A stretch of DNA of 64,000 nucleotides, from the NCBI RefSeq assembly GCF_000317025.1, contig NC_019689.1:310001-374000 (forward strand). Direction: 5' to 3'. Source of the stretch: Pleurocapsa sp. PCC 7327 (GTDB lineage Bacteria; Cyanobacteriota; Cyanobacteriia; Cyanobacteriales; Microcystaceae). Below, piece by piece: positions 37,374-46,135 of this stretch; position 1 is the first letter of the stretch, and each line of letters starts with the position of its first letter. The notes under the pieces are model-generated. The model was not told the DNA's origin, searched no databases, and saw only the letters and a list, made by a program, of their open reading frames with translations. The translations under genes and the position numbers were made by a program.

Positions 37374-38504
37374 TTAGCTATTTGCATCTACTAACCGAGA
37401 AGTCTTGAAGCGATTCATCCATCTTTCTAGATAAGCCCGATTGGCTTTTTTCTTTTCTGGATCGGTAGTATCTAATGGATAGGGTGCCAATCCCTTAATG
37501 GCTGCTGTCGTCACGCAAAACATAGCCTTTTGGAAACTTTGACAAATTTGCACTAATAAGTCATCTTCTTTACGGAAACTCTGGCGGTAGATTTCATGGA
37601 GATATTCCGGCAGAAAATGACGCATATCCTGCATTAGCAAGGTTGGCGGGATGCCTGCACCTCCGGTTGGCAAAGGATCGGCATACAGTGCCCCATAAGC
37701 AAACATCTCTTGGTCGTAGGGAATTTGATAAGCTTGAGCATTGTAAGAAATCGTGCCGGGGAAGGGCGTTCCCCTAAAAAATACTGACTCTACATAAGGA
37801 ACTGCCGTATCGGGAAGAAATGTTAAGCCTGCCGATTTGGGAATCAGATCGTAAACCTGACCTTTAAGTTTAACTTGATAAGTAATCGGTTTATTGGCAG
37901 CGGCGACTAAACCATCCAAGATGTGTTGTACTACTTGCGGGATAGATTGAATTTCGCCGCGATCGTAGCGATCTGATAGATTGAGAAAAATATCGGCCAT
38001 CACTCGCCAAAATTGTCCCAATCCGCTATAATAAGCCATCTGCCGCATTTGTTCGGGCAAAAACTCCGGGAAGATTTTGTGTAGTCCTAGCATCGCTACA
38101 TTGCCCCTGAATTTAGCTTGGATGACTTTTTCTGCGGCTTTCCTAAAGGCTGGCGTATCGCAATAGGCATCTAATCCGCCGCCGCCGTGCCAGAACATCA
38201 CTTTCATGCAGTATTCGGCATACTCGAAGTTAATGCGATCGTGCCACCAATGACGCAGTAACTTGGCAAACGTGATTTCTCCATTGAAATATTTGAAAAA
38301 AGGAAATAGTACCAAAAACTGATTTTCGGCAATATAAATTAAATTGCGCGAATAGGCATCTAGCACGACCCCGTAACTTTTGAGAATGCCGACCACTTCG
38401 GTGACGTTTTCAGGAGAGTCTTTCAATAGCGCGTCTCCTGACTCTAGGCGATAGATATATTTGGCTAGGGGATGTTTGGATGGCTCTAGTTGAGTGCTAA
38501 CCAT
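37374..38504 (-). CDS. cupB: CO2 hydration protein of the NDH-1 CO2-uptake complex, CupB/ChpX type
   Basis: A 376-residue soluble protein of the ChpX/ChpY (CupB/CupA) family that docks on a specialised NDH-1 complex and converts CO2 to bicarbonate at the thylakoid surface. Family-specific segments are FWHGGGGLDAYCDTPAFRKA, LGLHKIFPEFLPEQMRQMAYYSG and FLPDTAVPYVESVFFRGTPFPG, containing conserved His and Cys residues near the proposed zinc site. It follows ndhD and ndhF on the same strand (gap 40 nt), forming one operon. Its length and position beside the ccm genes suit the constitutive NdhF4-NdhD4-CupB system more than the inducible CupA system; no cupS follows. The paralogue choice is inference. 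Confidence 0.88.
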   Translation of the reverse strand: MVSTQLEPSKHPLAKYIYRLESGDALLKDSPENVTEVVGILKSYGVVLDAYSRNLIYIAENQFLVLFPFFKYFNGEITFAKLLRHWWHDRINFEYAEYCMKVMFWHGGGGLDAYCDTPAFRKAAEKVIQAKFRGNVAMLGLHKIFPEFLPEQMRQMAYYSGLGQFWRVMADIFLNLSDRYDRGEIQSIPQVVQHILDGLVAAANKPITYQVKLKGQVYDLIPKSAGLTFLPDTAVPYVESVFFRGTPFPGTISYNAQAYQIPYDQEMFAYGALYADPLPTGGAGIPPTLLMQDMRHFLPEYLHEIYRQSFRKEDDLLVQICQSFQKAMFCVTTAAIKGLAPYPLDTTDPEKKKANRAYLERWMNRFKTSRLVDANS

Positions 38505-38544
38505 GACAGGCTCTTATTTTAGGGATGGGGATCGAATTTTGTTA

Positions 38545-40047
38545 TCAATTACTGTTATTATTGCCGATTATCTGAGTGGCGATCGCGTCTTCAGTACCAG
38601 TCAACAAGATCGCTGCCTGGGGTTCGCTCCAACGCACCATCCAATTTGGCTGAACGCCTAAAATAACGATAAATAAGGCGAGAACGATCGCAGGCATCCG
38701 TTCCGACCACAAAACTTGCGGTAATTGAGATAATTCTGGGGTAAGGCGACCAAAAAAGACGCGGTTAACCATCAGCAAGAAATAAACTGCCGTCAACCCG
38801 CTACCTATCAGGCAGAGCAAAGTTTGTAGGGGAAAAATGGGGAAACTGCCTCGAAAGACCAGAAATTCTGCAATAAATCCTGCCATTCCCGGAATTCCCG
38901 CACTCGCCATCACGCCCAAAATCATCAGACTTCCAGCGATGGGCAACCCCCGTTCGGGGTTAAGCAATCCTTTTAAGAAATAGACATCGCGACTTCCAGT
39001 TTTTTTATACACTACCCCTACCAGCAAGAACAGCAAAGCAGAAATCAAACCGTGACTGACCATTTGGAAAATTGCAGCGGTGATGCTGAGGCGAGTAGTA
39101 GCTGCCGCCGCCAAAAGAATATACGCCATGTGAGCGATGGAGGAGTAGGCAACCACTTTTTTCATGTCTTGTTGAGCGATCGCGCAGGAAGCCCCATATA
39201 ATGCACTAATTGCAGCTAAAGTTGCCATAGCGGGTGCTAAAATCGCCCAAGCATCTAAGAATAACCCTACGCCAAACCGCAGCAAGCTATAGGTTCCCAG
39301 CTTCAACAATACCCCGGCTAACAGCACAGAAACCGGAGTAGAGGCCTCCACGTGAGCATCTGGCAGCCAAGTATGGAACGGGAAAATCGGAATCTTGATC
39401 GCTAAACCAACCAGAAGTGGGGCGAGTAAGAGGAGTTGCGTCCCTACGGGTAAAGTATGCGATCGCAACGGTGCATAATCAAAACTAGAAGCTCCCGTCA
39501 GCCATACCAGTCCTAAGAAAGAGACTAGCACCAAAAAACCCGAAATCGCCGTATACAGAAGAAATTTCATCGCTGCATAGCCTCGGCGTTCTCCTCCCCA
39601 AATGGCAATTAAGAAGTATAAGGGAATAATTTCTAGTTCGTAGAACAGGAAAAATAGCAGTAAATCCTGTGCCAAGAAAGCGCCAGCAATGCCGCTACTG
39701 AGGAGAAGTAACAGAGAATAGTAAAATCGGGGTCGATGGATGGACTGACTCGTGCTGTAGATAGCAATTAAGCTCAGCAGGCTATTCAAGAAAATCAAAG
39801 GAAATGACAGCCCATCAATTCCCAAATGGTAACTCAAACCGAGCCAGCTAATCCAAGGAAGATATTCGGATAGTTGAATGTCGGGGTTGGTTGGATCGAA
39901 CTCAAATCCCAAAACTAAATTCAGAAATAATACGCAACTGGCAATCGCCAAAGCTATCGTCCTGGTATGAAAAGCCTCTAGCTTCCCCGGATAAAATGCA
40001 ATTAGTACTGCTCCTAATAAAGGCACCCAGATTAAGGCACTGAGCAT
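38545..40047 (-). CDS. ndhD4: NDH-1 subunit NdhD (CO2-uptake type, probably NdhD4)
   Basis: Proton-pumping, antiporter-like subunit of the NDH-1 complex, 500 residues and about fourteen helices. Recognisable NuoM/NdhD motifs: FFLFYELEIIPLYFLIAIWGG with the key Glu, FHTWLPDAHVEASTPVSVLL, and DMKKVVAYSSIAHMAYILLAA. Middle gene of the ndhF-ndhD-cup operon: 104 nt after ndhF, with heptad repeats in the gap, and 40 nt before cupB. Linkage to a cup gene marks it as a CO2-uptake-type subunit (D3 or D4) rather than the respiratory D1/D2. The D4 label follows from the cupB-type partner. Confidence 0.93.
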   Translation of the reverse strand: MLSALIWVPLLGAVLIAFYPGKLEAFHTRTIALAIASCVLFLNLVLGFEFDPTNPDIQLSEYLPWISWLGLSYHLGIDGLSFPLIFLNSLLSLIAIYSTSQSIHRPRFYYSLLLLLSSGIAGAFLAQDLLLFFLFYELEIIPLYFLIAIWGGERRGYAAMKFLLYTAISGFLVLVSFLGLVWLTGASSFDYAPLRSHTLPVGTQLLLLAPLLVGLAIKIPIFPFHTWLPDAHVEASTPVSVLLAGVLLKLGTYSLLRFGVGLFLDAWAILAPAMATLAAISALYGASCAIAQQDMKKVVAYSSIAHMAYILLAAAATTRLSITAAIFQMVSHGLISALLFLLVGVVYKKTGSRDVYFLKGLLNPERGLPIAGSLMILGVMASAGIPGMAGFIAEFLVFRGSFPIFPLQTLLCLIGSGLTAVYFLLMVNRVFFGRLTPELSQLPQVLWSERMPAIVLALFIVILGVQPNWMVRWSEPQAAILLTGTEDAIATQIIGNNNSN

Positions 40048-40085
40048 TGTCTTTTAACTTATCTCCTTATAAAAATGATGGTTTG

Positions 40086-40150
40086 ATTGGTTGCTAGTCG
40101 TTAGTAGTTAATCGCTCCTTGACTTATTAACTACTATCCACTAACCGCTA
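40086..40150. repeat. Heptad repeats between ndhF and ndhD
   Basis: 7-nt units (TTGCTAG, TCGTTAG, TAGTTAA, then TTAACTA, CTATCCACTAACCGCTAA) form two arms of opposite sense around TTGACTTATT, so the transcript could fold into a hairpin between the two coding regions. Confidence 0.68.
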
Positions 40151-40151
40151 A

Positions 40152-42050
40152 TTATTGACTGAGAAGCGACGACCAATAATTTGTTACGATCGTCCACTGA
40201 CCGCTAAGCACCGACCATAGCAAGAAACTTACGCCTAGCACAATGGTCAGCAGATAAAACTGAGACTGACCGGAAACGTTGTATTTAAGGGCATTGCCGC
40301 CAAAAATGGTAGCCAGACTGACAAAGTTAACGACTCCGTCGATAACGTAGCGATCGAACCAAGATGCTAATTTCGATAGCGACGCTACTAGCCAAACTAC
40401 AGTGAAATTATAAATTTTATCGACGTAAAAGTCGTAAGCAAACAAATCTTGGAAAAACCGCAGGTAAAGTTGCGTCGGTCTTGCCCATGACCTACGCAGT
40501 TCCATGGTAGCTCCCATAATACAGCCAAATAAACCCGATGCCACCAATAAGGGGATTGCATATTGAAAAATAGCGCGATCGCTATTGGCTAGGGGAGTTG
40601 TCGGACTCAACCACAACGGCCATCGAATCGGAGCTAAGGGAGTCAGTAGGACAATAACCGTCAAAACGACCATTGGTAATGCCATCGGCCAAGGCACTTC
40701 TGGCGCTCTGCGGGTTTTGCTTTGCGCTTGAGAGAGAAACACTAAACGAAAGACGCGAGTCAAATTCAATGCACTCAGGAAATTAACGAATAGCAGTACC
40801 CCTAACAACCACCAATCCACTTTCCAAGAGCCATTCAACCAACGCTGCCACGTCCAAAACATCCCCATCGGCATCAGCGCGATTAAACCAGAAGCTCCCA
40901 CGACGAAAGCAGAGGTTGTAGCGGGCATCCGCGACCACAGACCGCCAAGTTCTGTAATATTTTGGTTGCTGGTAGTCATAATAATCGACCCCGCACTCAT
41001 AAATAAGAGGGCTTTAGCAACCCCATGGGTTAATAGCAGCAAAAAGGCAATGTCTACGTGCCCCAACCCTACCGCAATAAAGACCAACCCCAAATAAGCG
41101 CTCGTAGAATGGCAGAGCGTTCGCTTGATATCGATTTGTGCGAGAGCAATTAACGACGTGCCAATCGCCGTGATCGTACCGATCGCGATTAAGGCATCTG
41201 AGGCAATGGGCGATAAAGTAAATACAGGCTGGAGTTTAATCAATACATATGCTCCAGCAGATACGACGATCGAATTTCGCATAATCCCTGCGGGGTTCGG
41301 TCCCTCCATTGCCTCATCCAGCCAAAGATTAAGGGGAAATTGAGCGCATTTCCCCGTCGGTCCTGCAATCAGAGATAGTCCTACCAGCGCTGCTGTCAGT
41401 GGCGCTAACGGCGAAGTAGACGCCCAATTTTCGAGTTGGGAGAAAGAAAGCCCAGCGCCGTAACTAGAAAGTGCCACTAATCCCATCAGCAAAATAATGT
41501 CTCCGACTCGTTTGGTTAAAAAGGCATCTCTGGCGGCAGTGACGACTAAAGGTTGTGCATACCAGAAGCCCACTAACAAGTATGTAGACAAGGTGAGCAT
41601 TTCCAGGAGAGCATAACTGAGAAAGAGAGAGTCGCTTAAAGCAATGCCCCCTAGTGCCGCTTCAAAGAAGCCCATCAGACTATAGAATCTAGCCAACGAC
41701 CAGTCTTTTTCCATATAGCCGAGAGCATAGATTTGCGCTAGCAAGCTGATACCCGTGACTACTTCTAATGCTCCCAGACTGACGGGAGACAGCTCTATCG
41801 ACAAGGTCAGATTTAAGTCTGCAACTTGAAGCCAGTGAAAAACTAATTGTTCTGTCTGTCGTTGCCAAATGAAATAAAAGGCTATCGAGCCGTGCACAAA
41901 GCCGATAGCTGTCATCAATAAATTGAGGTAGGCTGCTGGTCGGGGTCCCGTCTGACGAACGATTCTCATCGACCATGGCAGCGTTAAAAAAGAGCCTATC
42001 AAGCTGTAAAAAGGAATAAACCAACAATGTTCGAGAAGGAAATCGCTCAT
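40152..42050 (-). CDS. ndhF4: NDH-1 subunit NdhF (CO2-uptake type, probably NdhF4)
   Basis: NuoL-like membrane subunit of NDH-1, 632 residues from the ATG at 42048-42050, which gives the expected MSDFLLEHCWFIPFYSL start; an upstream TTG at 42071 is less likely. Conserved regions: FEAALGGIALSDSLFLSYALLE, LWLDEAMEGPNPAGIMRNS (in place of the HxWLPDAMEGPTPVSALIH of respiratory NdhF; this altered motif is typical of the CO2-uptake subgroup), and DIKRTLCHSTSAYLGLVF. The C-terminal lateral helix is represented by the 560-620 region. It is the first gene of the ndhF-ndhD-cupB operon and diverges from ccmK2 over a 785-bp spacer. Confidence 0.93.
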   Translation of the reverse strand: MSDFLLEHCWFIPFYSLIGSFLTLPWSMRIVRQTGPRPAAYLNLLMTAIGFVHGSIAFYFIWQRQTEQLVFHWLQVADLNLTLSIELSPVSLGALEVVTGISLLAQIYALGYMEKDWSLARFYSLMGFFEAALGGIALSDSLFLSYALLEMLTLSTYLLVGFWYAQPLVVTAARDAFLTKRVGDIILLMGLVALSSYGAGLSFSQLENWASTSPLAPLTAALVGLSLIAGPTGKCAQFPLNLWLDEAMEGPNPAGIMRNSIVVSAGAYVLIKLQPVFTLSPIASDALIAIGTITAIGTSLIALAQIDIKRTLCHSTSAYLGLVFIAVGLGHVDIAFLLLLTHGVAKALLFMSAGSIIMTTSNQNITELGGLWSRMPATTSAFVVGASGLIALMPMGMFWTWQRWLNGSWKVDWWLLGVLLFVNFLSALNLTRVFRLVFLSQAQSKTRRAPEVPWPMALPMVVLTVIVLLTPLAPIRWPLWLSPTTPLANSDRAIFQYAIPLLVASGLFGCIMGATMELRRSWARPTQLYLRFFQDLFAYDFYVDKIYNFTVVWLVASLSKLASWFDRYVIDGVVNFVSLATIFGGNALKYNVSGQSQFYLLTIVLGVSFLLWSVLSGQWTIVTNYWSSLLSQ

Positions 42051-42231
42051 TAAAATTGCCCTTGGACTCAAAGCGAGAAAAACACCCGCTTAAGCGGTTT
42101 TTTGATTCGATCTGTATTGCCGTTCTAAAAAGTGTTACGTCAATTGAGTTGCTTAATTTAGCCTAACCTTAGAGATTAAGCCATAAACTTTTTAACTCAA
42201 TAGATAATCTTATGAGAATGGTAATTTTTTC

Positions 42232-42261
42232 TAATCATACCGAATCAGTTCGGTATGATTA
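42232..42261. promoter_or_regulatory. Perfect 13-bp inverted repeat, candidate operator
   Basis: TAATCATACCGAA and its exact reverse complement are separated by TCAG. It lies about 170 bp upstream of ndhF4 and about 570 bp upstream of ccmK2. Neither side has a T-run in the right place for a terminator. Dyad length and position suit a binding site for a dimeric regulator acting on one or both operons; the regulator is unknown. Confidence 0.55.
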
Positions 42262-42519
42262 CCTAGCAAATCTGAAGAAACTCTCTTTGGGATAGAAGAA
42301 TCGTCTCTCTAGATAAATTTTGCGAAAATAGACTTATTGCTTCGCCCGATCGAGACAATAGTCAAACCCTTATCCTGCATTACTTTTGCCGATCTAAGTC
42401 CTGTTTTCTAAATCGATTAGTATAAAAAGATTATAAAACAGTCTTAACCCCTCAAGGAGTTTTCTGCTTGCGATGGCTTGATAGAGTCCAATCAATCCTT
42501 AGGATTAACTTTTATTAAC

Positions 42520-42525
42520 TATAAT
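42520..42525 (+). promoter_or_regulatory. Candidate -10 element for the ccm operon
   Basis: An exact TATAAT in an AT-rich context. A matching -35 is poor (TTAGGA at 15-nt spacing). If used, the ccmK2 transcript would have a leader of about 300 nt. Confidence 0.3.
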
Positions 42526-42834
42526 ATTAAAAAATATCATCGCGATTTATATTGTCAAAGGGAACAAGGTTTCCTATGCTTGATTTTAAGGGCTGATAAG
42601 TTAGCCAATCCCGTCAAGTTTTTCAACCAGCTAAGTGGAGTGGGATAGTTCAGACGTAAGGCATATCAGCGATCGGAGCTAGTAGCGGCTCGGTCCGCCG
42701 CAGCCCTAAAAGAAGCCGGAGTCGATCGTTGTCCTTCCCAAGTTGGAAAAGAAGCAAGGTAGGAATTTGTTTTTGCTTACTTATTTCAGTTTGTAAATCG
42801 GTTTAATTTGGCTTGATAAGCGAGGAAATCAAAA

Positions 42835-43146
42835 ATGCCAATTGCAGTAGGAATGATTGAAACTCTAGGTTTTCCAGCCGTTGTAGAAGCAGCCGACGCG
42901 ATGGTTAAAGCTGCCCGCGTGACTTTAGTGGGTTATGAAAAAATTGGTAGCGGTCGCGTGACGGTTATCGTTCGCGGAGATGTTTCTGAGGTGCAAGCTT
43001 CAGTCTCCGCAGGAATCGATGCAGCTAATCGCGTTAATGGCGGTCAAGTTCTCTCTACTCACATTATCGCTCGTCCCCACGAAAACCTAGAGTACGTGCT
43101 GCCAATTCGCTATACAGAAGAAGTGGAGCAGTTCCGAACGTATTAG
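42835..43146 (+). CDS. ccmK2: Carboxysome shell hexamer protein CcmK2
   Basis: A 103-residue single BMC-domain protein that forms hexamers tiling the carboxysome facets; the central pore passes bicarbonate and metabolites. The sequence begins [23 protein letters not shown]-like, with [20 protein letters not shown] and the pore-lining [10 protein letters not shown] region, and ends [20 protein letters not shown]. Its 103-residue length and first place in the cluster match CcmK2 of the common ccmK2-K1-L-M-N order. It is followed after 86 nt by a near-identical paralogue. An AGGAAA element stands about 7 nt before the ATG. Confidence 0.96.
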   Translation: MPIAVGMIETLGFPAVVEAADAMVKAARVTLVGYEKIGSGRVTVIVRGDVSEVQASVSAGIDAANRVNGGQVLSTHIIARPHENLEYVLPIRYTEEVEQFRTY

Positions 43147-43148
43147 AT

Positions 43149-43214
43149 TTAGTCATTAGTCATTAATTATTGGTCATTCGTCCTTAGTCAAAGGATAAAT
43201 GACAAACAACAAAG
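43149..43214. repeat. Heptad-repeat hairpin between the two ccmK genes
   Basis: Left arm AGTCATTAGTCATTAATTATTGGTC and right arm TAGTCAAAGGATAAATGACAAACAAC are partly complementary 7-nt-periodic sequences of the same family as the rnpB and mannosidase insertions. It fills nearly the whole spacer between the two shell genes. Confidence 0.75.
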
Positions 43215-43232
43215 ATTCTGGAGTAGAGATTT

Positions 43233-43571
43233 ATGTCAATTGCAGTTGGAATGGTGGAAACCTTGGGTTTCCCAGCCGTCGTAGAAGCAGCCGACGCGAT
43301 GGTTAAAGCTGCCCGCGTCACCTTAGTCGGTTATGAAAAAATCGGCAGCGGTCGGGTTACGGTAATTGTTCGAGGCGACGTTTCTGAAGTGCAGGCTTCT
43401 GTATCCGCAGGCATCCAAAATGCTAAGCGAGTCAGGGGCGGAGAAGTTCTTTCTCACCATATCATTGCTCGTCCTCATGAAAACTTGGAATACGTGCTGC
43501 CAATTCGCTATACCGAAGCAGTAGAGCAGTTTCGTGAGAGTGTTAATCCCCAACCGCTGAGAAGAGTATAG
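43233..43571 (+). CDS. ccmK1: Carboxysome shell hexamer protein CcmK1
   Basis: A 112-residue BMC shell protein, nearly identical to the upstream CcmK2 through residue about 60 and again in [20 protein letters not shown], with differences concentrated at about 62-75 ([18 protein letters not shown]) and a C-terminal extension ([11 protein letters not shown]). The longer tail and second position match CcmK1. The nucleotide sequences of the two genes are also very similar in the shared part, pointing to gene conversion or recent duplication. It is followed by ccmL after 16 nt. Confidence 0.95.
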   Translation: MSIAVGMVETLGFPAVVEAADAMVKAARVTLVGYEKIGSGRVTVIVRGDVSEVQASVSAGIQNAKRVRGGEVLSHHIIARPHENLEYVLPIRYTEAVEQFRESVNPQPLRRV

Positions 43572-43587
43572 AGCAACTGAACTAGGA

Positions 43588-43911
43588 ATGCAAATTGCTA
43601 AAGTTCGGGGCACGGTTGTTAGCACCCAAAAAACCCGCAGTCTGACGGGAATGAAGCTCTTGCTGTTGCAGTTTATCGATGCCGACGGACAACTTCTCCC
43701 TAAATATGAGGTCGCCGGAGATACGGTAGGCGCAGGGATTGATGAATGGGTGCTAGTTTCCAGAGGCGGCGCAGCCCGCATTGAGAGTGACTGCGAAAGT
43801 CGTCCGCTAGATGCAATGGTGGTTGGAATTATCGATACGATAACGGTAGAAAATCGCCTACTTTACAGCAAAAAAGACGAATATAGAAGACTGGCACTCG
43901 GCGCTCAGTGA
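43588..43911 (+). CDS. ccmL: Carboxysome vertex pentamer protein CcmL
   Basis: A 107-residue EutN/CcmL-family protein; pentamers cap the twelve vertices of the carboxysome. The start MQIAKVRGTVVSTQKTRSL-, LLLLQFIDADGQLLP-type strand and DTVGAGIDEWVLVSRGGAAR are characteristic, and SRPLDAMVVGIIDTI follows. The start ATG lies 16 nt after ccmK1, so translation within the same mRNA is expected. The C-terminal tail (YSKKDEYRRLALGAQ) is slightly longer than in some relatives. Confidence 0.96.
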   Translation: MQIAKVRGTVVSTQKTRSLTGMKLLLLQFIDADGQLLPKYEVAGDTVGAGIDEWVLVSRGGAARIESDCESRPLDAMVVGIIDTITVENRLLYSKKDEYRRLALGAQ

Positions 43912-44059
43912 CCAATACAAGCTTGGAGTTATCGTTCTTAATTGGGAACTCCAAATCCTAACAACTGGTAATTGACAATGGGCAACTAATGTACAGACAC
44001 GGACGCGATAAGAGCGCGTCTTTACCACTGATAAGTGACATTGGGAGGAATGAGTAAAA

Positions 44060-46057
44060 ATGGTAGTCCGCACTAAGGCGGCTCCCCCGACTCCTTGGTC
44101 GAAAAGTTTAGCTGAACCGCAAATAGATGAAAGCGCCTACGTACATTCCTTCTCGAATTTGATCGGGGATGTCAAGGTCAATGCCAACGTGTTAATCGCT
44201 CCCGGAACGTCCATTCGCGCCGATGAAGGAACGCCATTTTATATCGGCGAAGGCACAAATATTCAAGATGGTGTCGTCATTCACGGTTTAGAAAAAGGAC
44301 GGGTTGTCGGGGATGATGGCAGAGAGTATTCGGTCTGGATTGGCAAACAGGCATGTATTACTCACATGGCATTGATTCACGGACCAGCTTACGTCGGCGA
44401 TCGCTGTTTTATCGGCTTTCGCTCGACGGTGTTTAATGCCAGAGTAGGCGAAGGCTGTATCGTTATGATGCACGCCTTGATTCAAGATGTGGAAATTCCG
44501 CCAGGAAAATACGTTCCATCGGGGGCGACGATTGTCAACCAGCAACAGGCAGATCGACTGCCGGACGTGCAGGAGAGCGATCGCGCTTTTGTCTATCACG
44601 TGGTGGAAGTTAACGACGCCCTGCGAGAAGGGTATCAATGTGCGGAAAGTGCTGCTTGTATTGCTCCCATTCGGCAACAGCTAAAGCGATCTGAACAAGA
44701 CACTAATGAAACTAACTATATAAATTCAATGGAGAGTATGGGTTTAAGTTCGGATATCAGAGCACAGGTACGTTCCTTGTTGTCTCAAGGCTATACCATC
44801 GGTGCGGAACACGCAGACAAGCGCCGCTTCAAGACTAGCTCTTGGCTCACCTGCGGCACGATTTCAGGTAAGCGCGAAGACCAAGTTATGCAAGAGTTGA
44901 ATGCTTACCTAAACGAGTATGAAGACGAGTACGTGCGCTTGATCGGTATCGATCCCAAAGCCAAGCGGCGCGTATTAGAGATGATTATTCAACGCCCTGG
45001 AGATGCGCCCGCTCCCGTTGCTAGCGCTAAAACAACCAGTTACAAGGCGGCAACTAACGGAACGGCCGTCAGATCGGGGGACGGCAACGGAAGTATCAGC
45101 GGCGATATAGCGTCTCACGTGCGATCGCTACTTAACCAAGGCTACAAAATCGGCACTGAATTTGCCGACCAACGTCGTTTCAAGACTGGCTCTTGGCTGA
45201 CGGGTTCTACCATCGATGCCAGACAGGAATCGGAGGCTATCCGTGCCTTACAAGCAACGATGAGCGAGCATGAAGGAGAATACGTGCGTCTGGTAGGAAT
45301 CGACCCCAATGCCAAACGGCGCGTTTTAGAATTAATTATTCAAAGACCCGGCGAAACAGCAAGCATTAGCTCAAATGGCTCGTCAGTCAGGGGAGCTAGC
45401 AACGGCACTAAAGCTGGTGTTGCCACCAGTAACGGCGGCTTGAGTGCCGAAGCAATTGCCCAAATTCGCTCCCTTTTGATGCAAGGCTATAAAATCGGCA
45501 CCGAACACGCCGATAAACGCCGCTTCAGAACAAGTTCTTGGCAGAGTTGCGCTCCCATCGAGAGCAATCGCGAATCTGAGGTCATTGCTGCTCTGGAAGC
45601 TTGTCTGAGCGAACACCAAGGCGAATACGTCCGCTTGCTGGGCATCGATCCAAAGGCAAAACGGCGCGTACTGGAAACTATCATTCAACGCCCAGGAGAT
45701 AGCGCTCAAAACGGTTACAACTCTACAACAGCAGCCTCAACTTCTAGCGACTCCAGCTACAGCACATCAAATAGTGCGAATGTAAAAGTTAGCAGTAGCT
45801 TAGATGCCGAAACCATCTCCCAAGTGCGCTCCCTTTTGATGCAAGGCTATAAAATCGGCACCGAACACGCCGATAAACGCCGCTTCAGAACAAGTTCTTG
45901 GCAGAGTTGCGCTCCCATCGAGAGCAATCGCGAATCTGAGGTCGTTGCTGCTCTGGAAGCTTGCCTGAGCGAACACCAAGGCGAATACGTCCGCTTAATT
46001 GGCATCGACCCCAAAGCTAAGCGGCGTGTACTGGAAACCGTTATTCAACGCCCATAA
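44060..46057 (+). CDS. ccmM: Carboxysome core protein CcmM: gamma-carbonic anhydrase with four Rubisco-small-subunit-like domains
   Basis: Scaffold of 665 residues that condenses Rubisco and links it to the shell. The N-terminal gamma-carbonic-anhydrase domain (about 1-210) keeps the metal-site histidines in [14 protein letters not shown] and [11 protein letters not shown]. Cys194 and Cys200 ([10 protein letters not shown]) match the disulphide pair needed for activity of the Thermosynechococcus enzyme. Four SSU-like modules follow, at about 228-312, 343-428, 459-545 and 579-665, each with the YxIGxExADxRRFxTxSW and EYVRLxGIDPxAKRRVLExxIQRP pattern, joined by Ser/Gly/Asn/Ala-rich linkers. Repeats 3 and 4 share a 117-nt identical DNA block. 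An internal start giving a short, SSU-only form (M35-like) is known in this family; candidate ATGs lie just before module 1 (MESMGLSSD). Confidence 0.97.
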   Translation: MVVRTKAAPPTPWSKSLAEPQIDESAYVHSFSNLIGDVKVNANVLIAPGTSIRADEGTPFYIGEGTNIQDGVVIHGLEKGRVVGDDGREYSVWIGKQACITHMALIHGPAYVGDRCFIGFRSTVFNARVGEGCIVMMHALIQDVEIPPGKYVPSGATIVNQQQADRLPDVQESDRAFVYHVVEVNDALREGYQCAESAACIAPIRQQLKRSEQDTNETNYINSMESMGLSSDIRAQVRSLLSQGYTIGAEHADKRRFKTSSWLTCGTISGKREDQVMQELNAYLNEYEDEYVRLIGIDPKAKRRVLEMIIQRPGDAPAPVASAKTTSYKAATNGTAVRSGDGNGSISGDIASHVRSLLNQGYKIGTEFADQRRFKTGSWLTGSTIDARQESEAIRALQATMSEHEGEYVRLVGIDPNAKRRVLELIIQRPGETASISSNGSSVRGASNGTKAGVATSNGGLSAEAIAQIRSLLMQGYKIGTEHADKRRFRTSSWQSCAPIESNRESEVIAALEACLSEHQGEYVRLLGIDPKAKRRVLETIIQRPGDSAQNGYNSTTAASTSSDSSYSTSNSANVKVSSSLDAETISQVRSLLMQGYKIGTEHADKRRFRTSSWQSCAPIESNRESEVVAALEACLSEHQGEYVRLIGIDPKAKRRVLETVIQRP

Positions 46058-46061
46058 CAAA

Positions 46062-46130
46062 GTAAAAGGGCAAAAGGAAAAAGGCAAAAGTATTTCTTTT
46101 TTCCTTTTTCCTTATTCCTTTTTCCTTTAC
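46062..46130. repeat. Purine/pyrimidine heptad-repeat hairpin between ccmM and ccmN
   Basis: AAAAGGGCAAAAGGAAAAAGGCAAAAG is followed by TTTTTTCCTTTTTCCTTATTCCTTTTTCC, giving a long, imperfect hairpin of 7-nt units. It could slow ribosomes or partially terminate transcription between the two genes; this is inference. Confidence 0.72.
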
Positions 46131-46135
46131 CAAGT

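Larger units (their letters stand above)
42051..42834. other. Divergent control region between ndhF4 and the ccm operon
   Basis: About 785 bp without a convincing gene. It contains a perfect 13-bp inverted repeat at 42232-42261, an AT-rich stretch with an exact TATAAT at 42520-42525, and a GC-richer segment (about 42650-42765) that is open in one frame (codons reading KAYQRSELVAARSAAALKEAG) but has no start codon. The region must hold promoters for both CO2-concentrating operons. Confidence 0.7.

Noticed and set aside
42660-42766. Open frame KAYQRSELVAARSAAALKEAG upstream of ccmK2 as a small gene
   Set aside because: No start codon lies between the upstream stop and this stretch, and no family was recognised.
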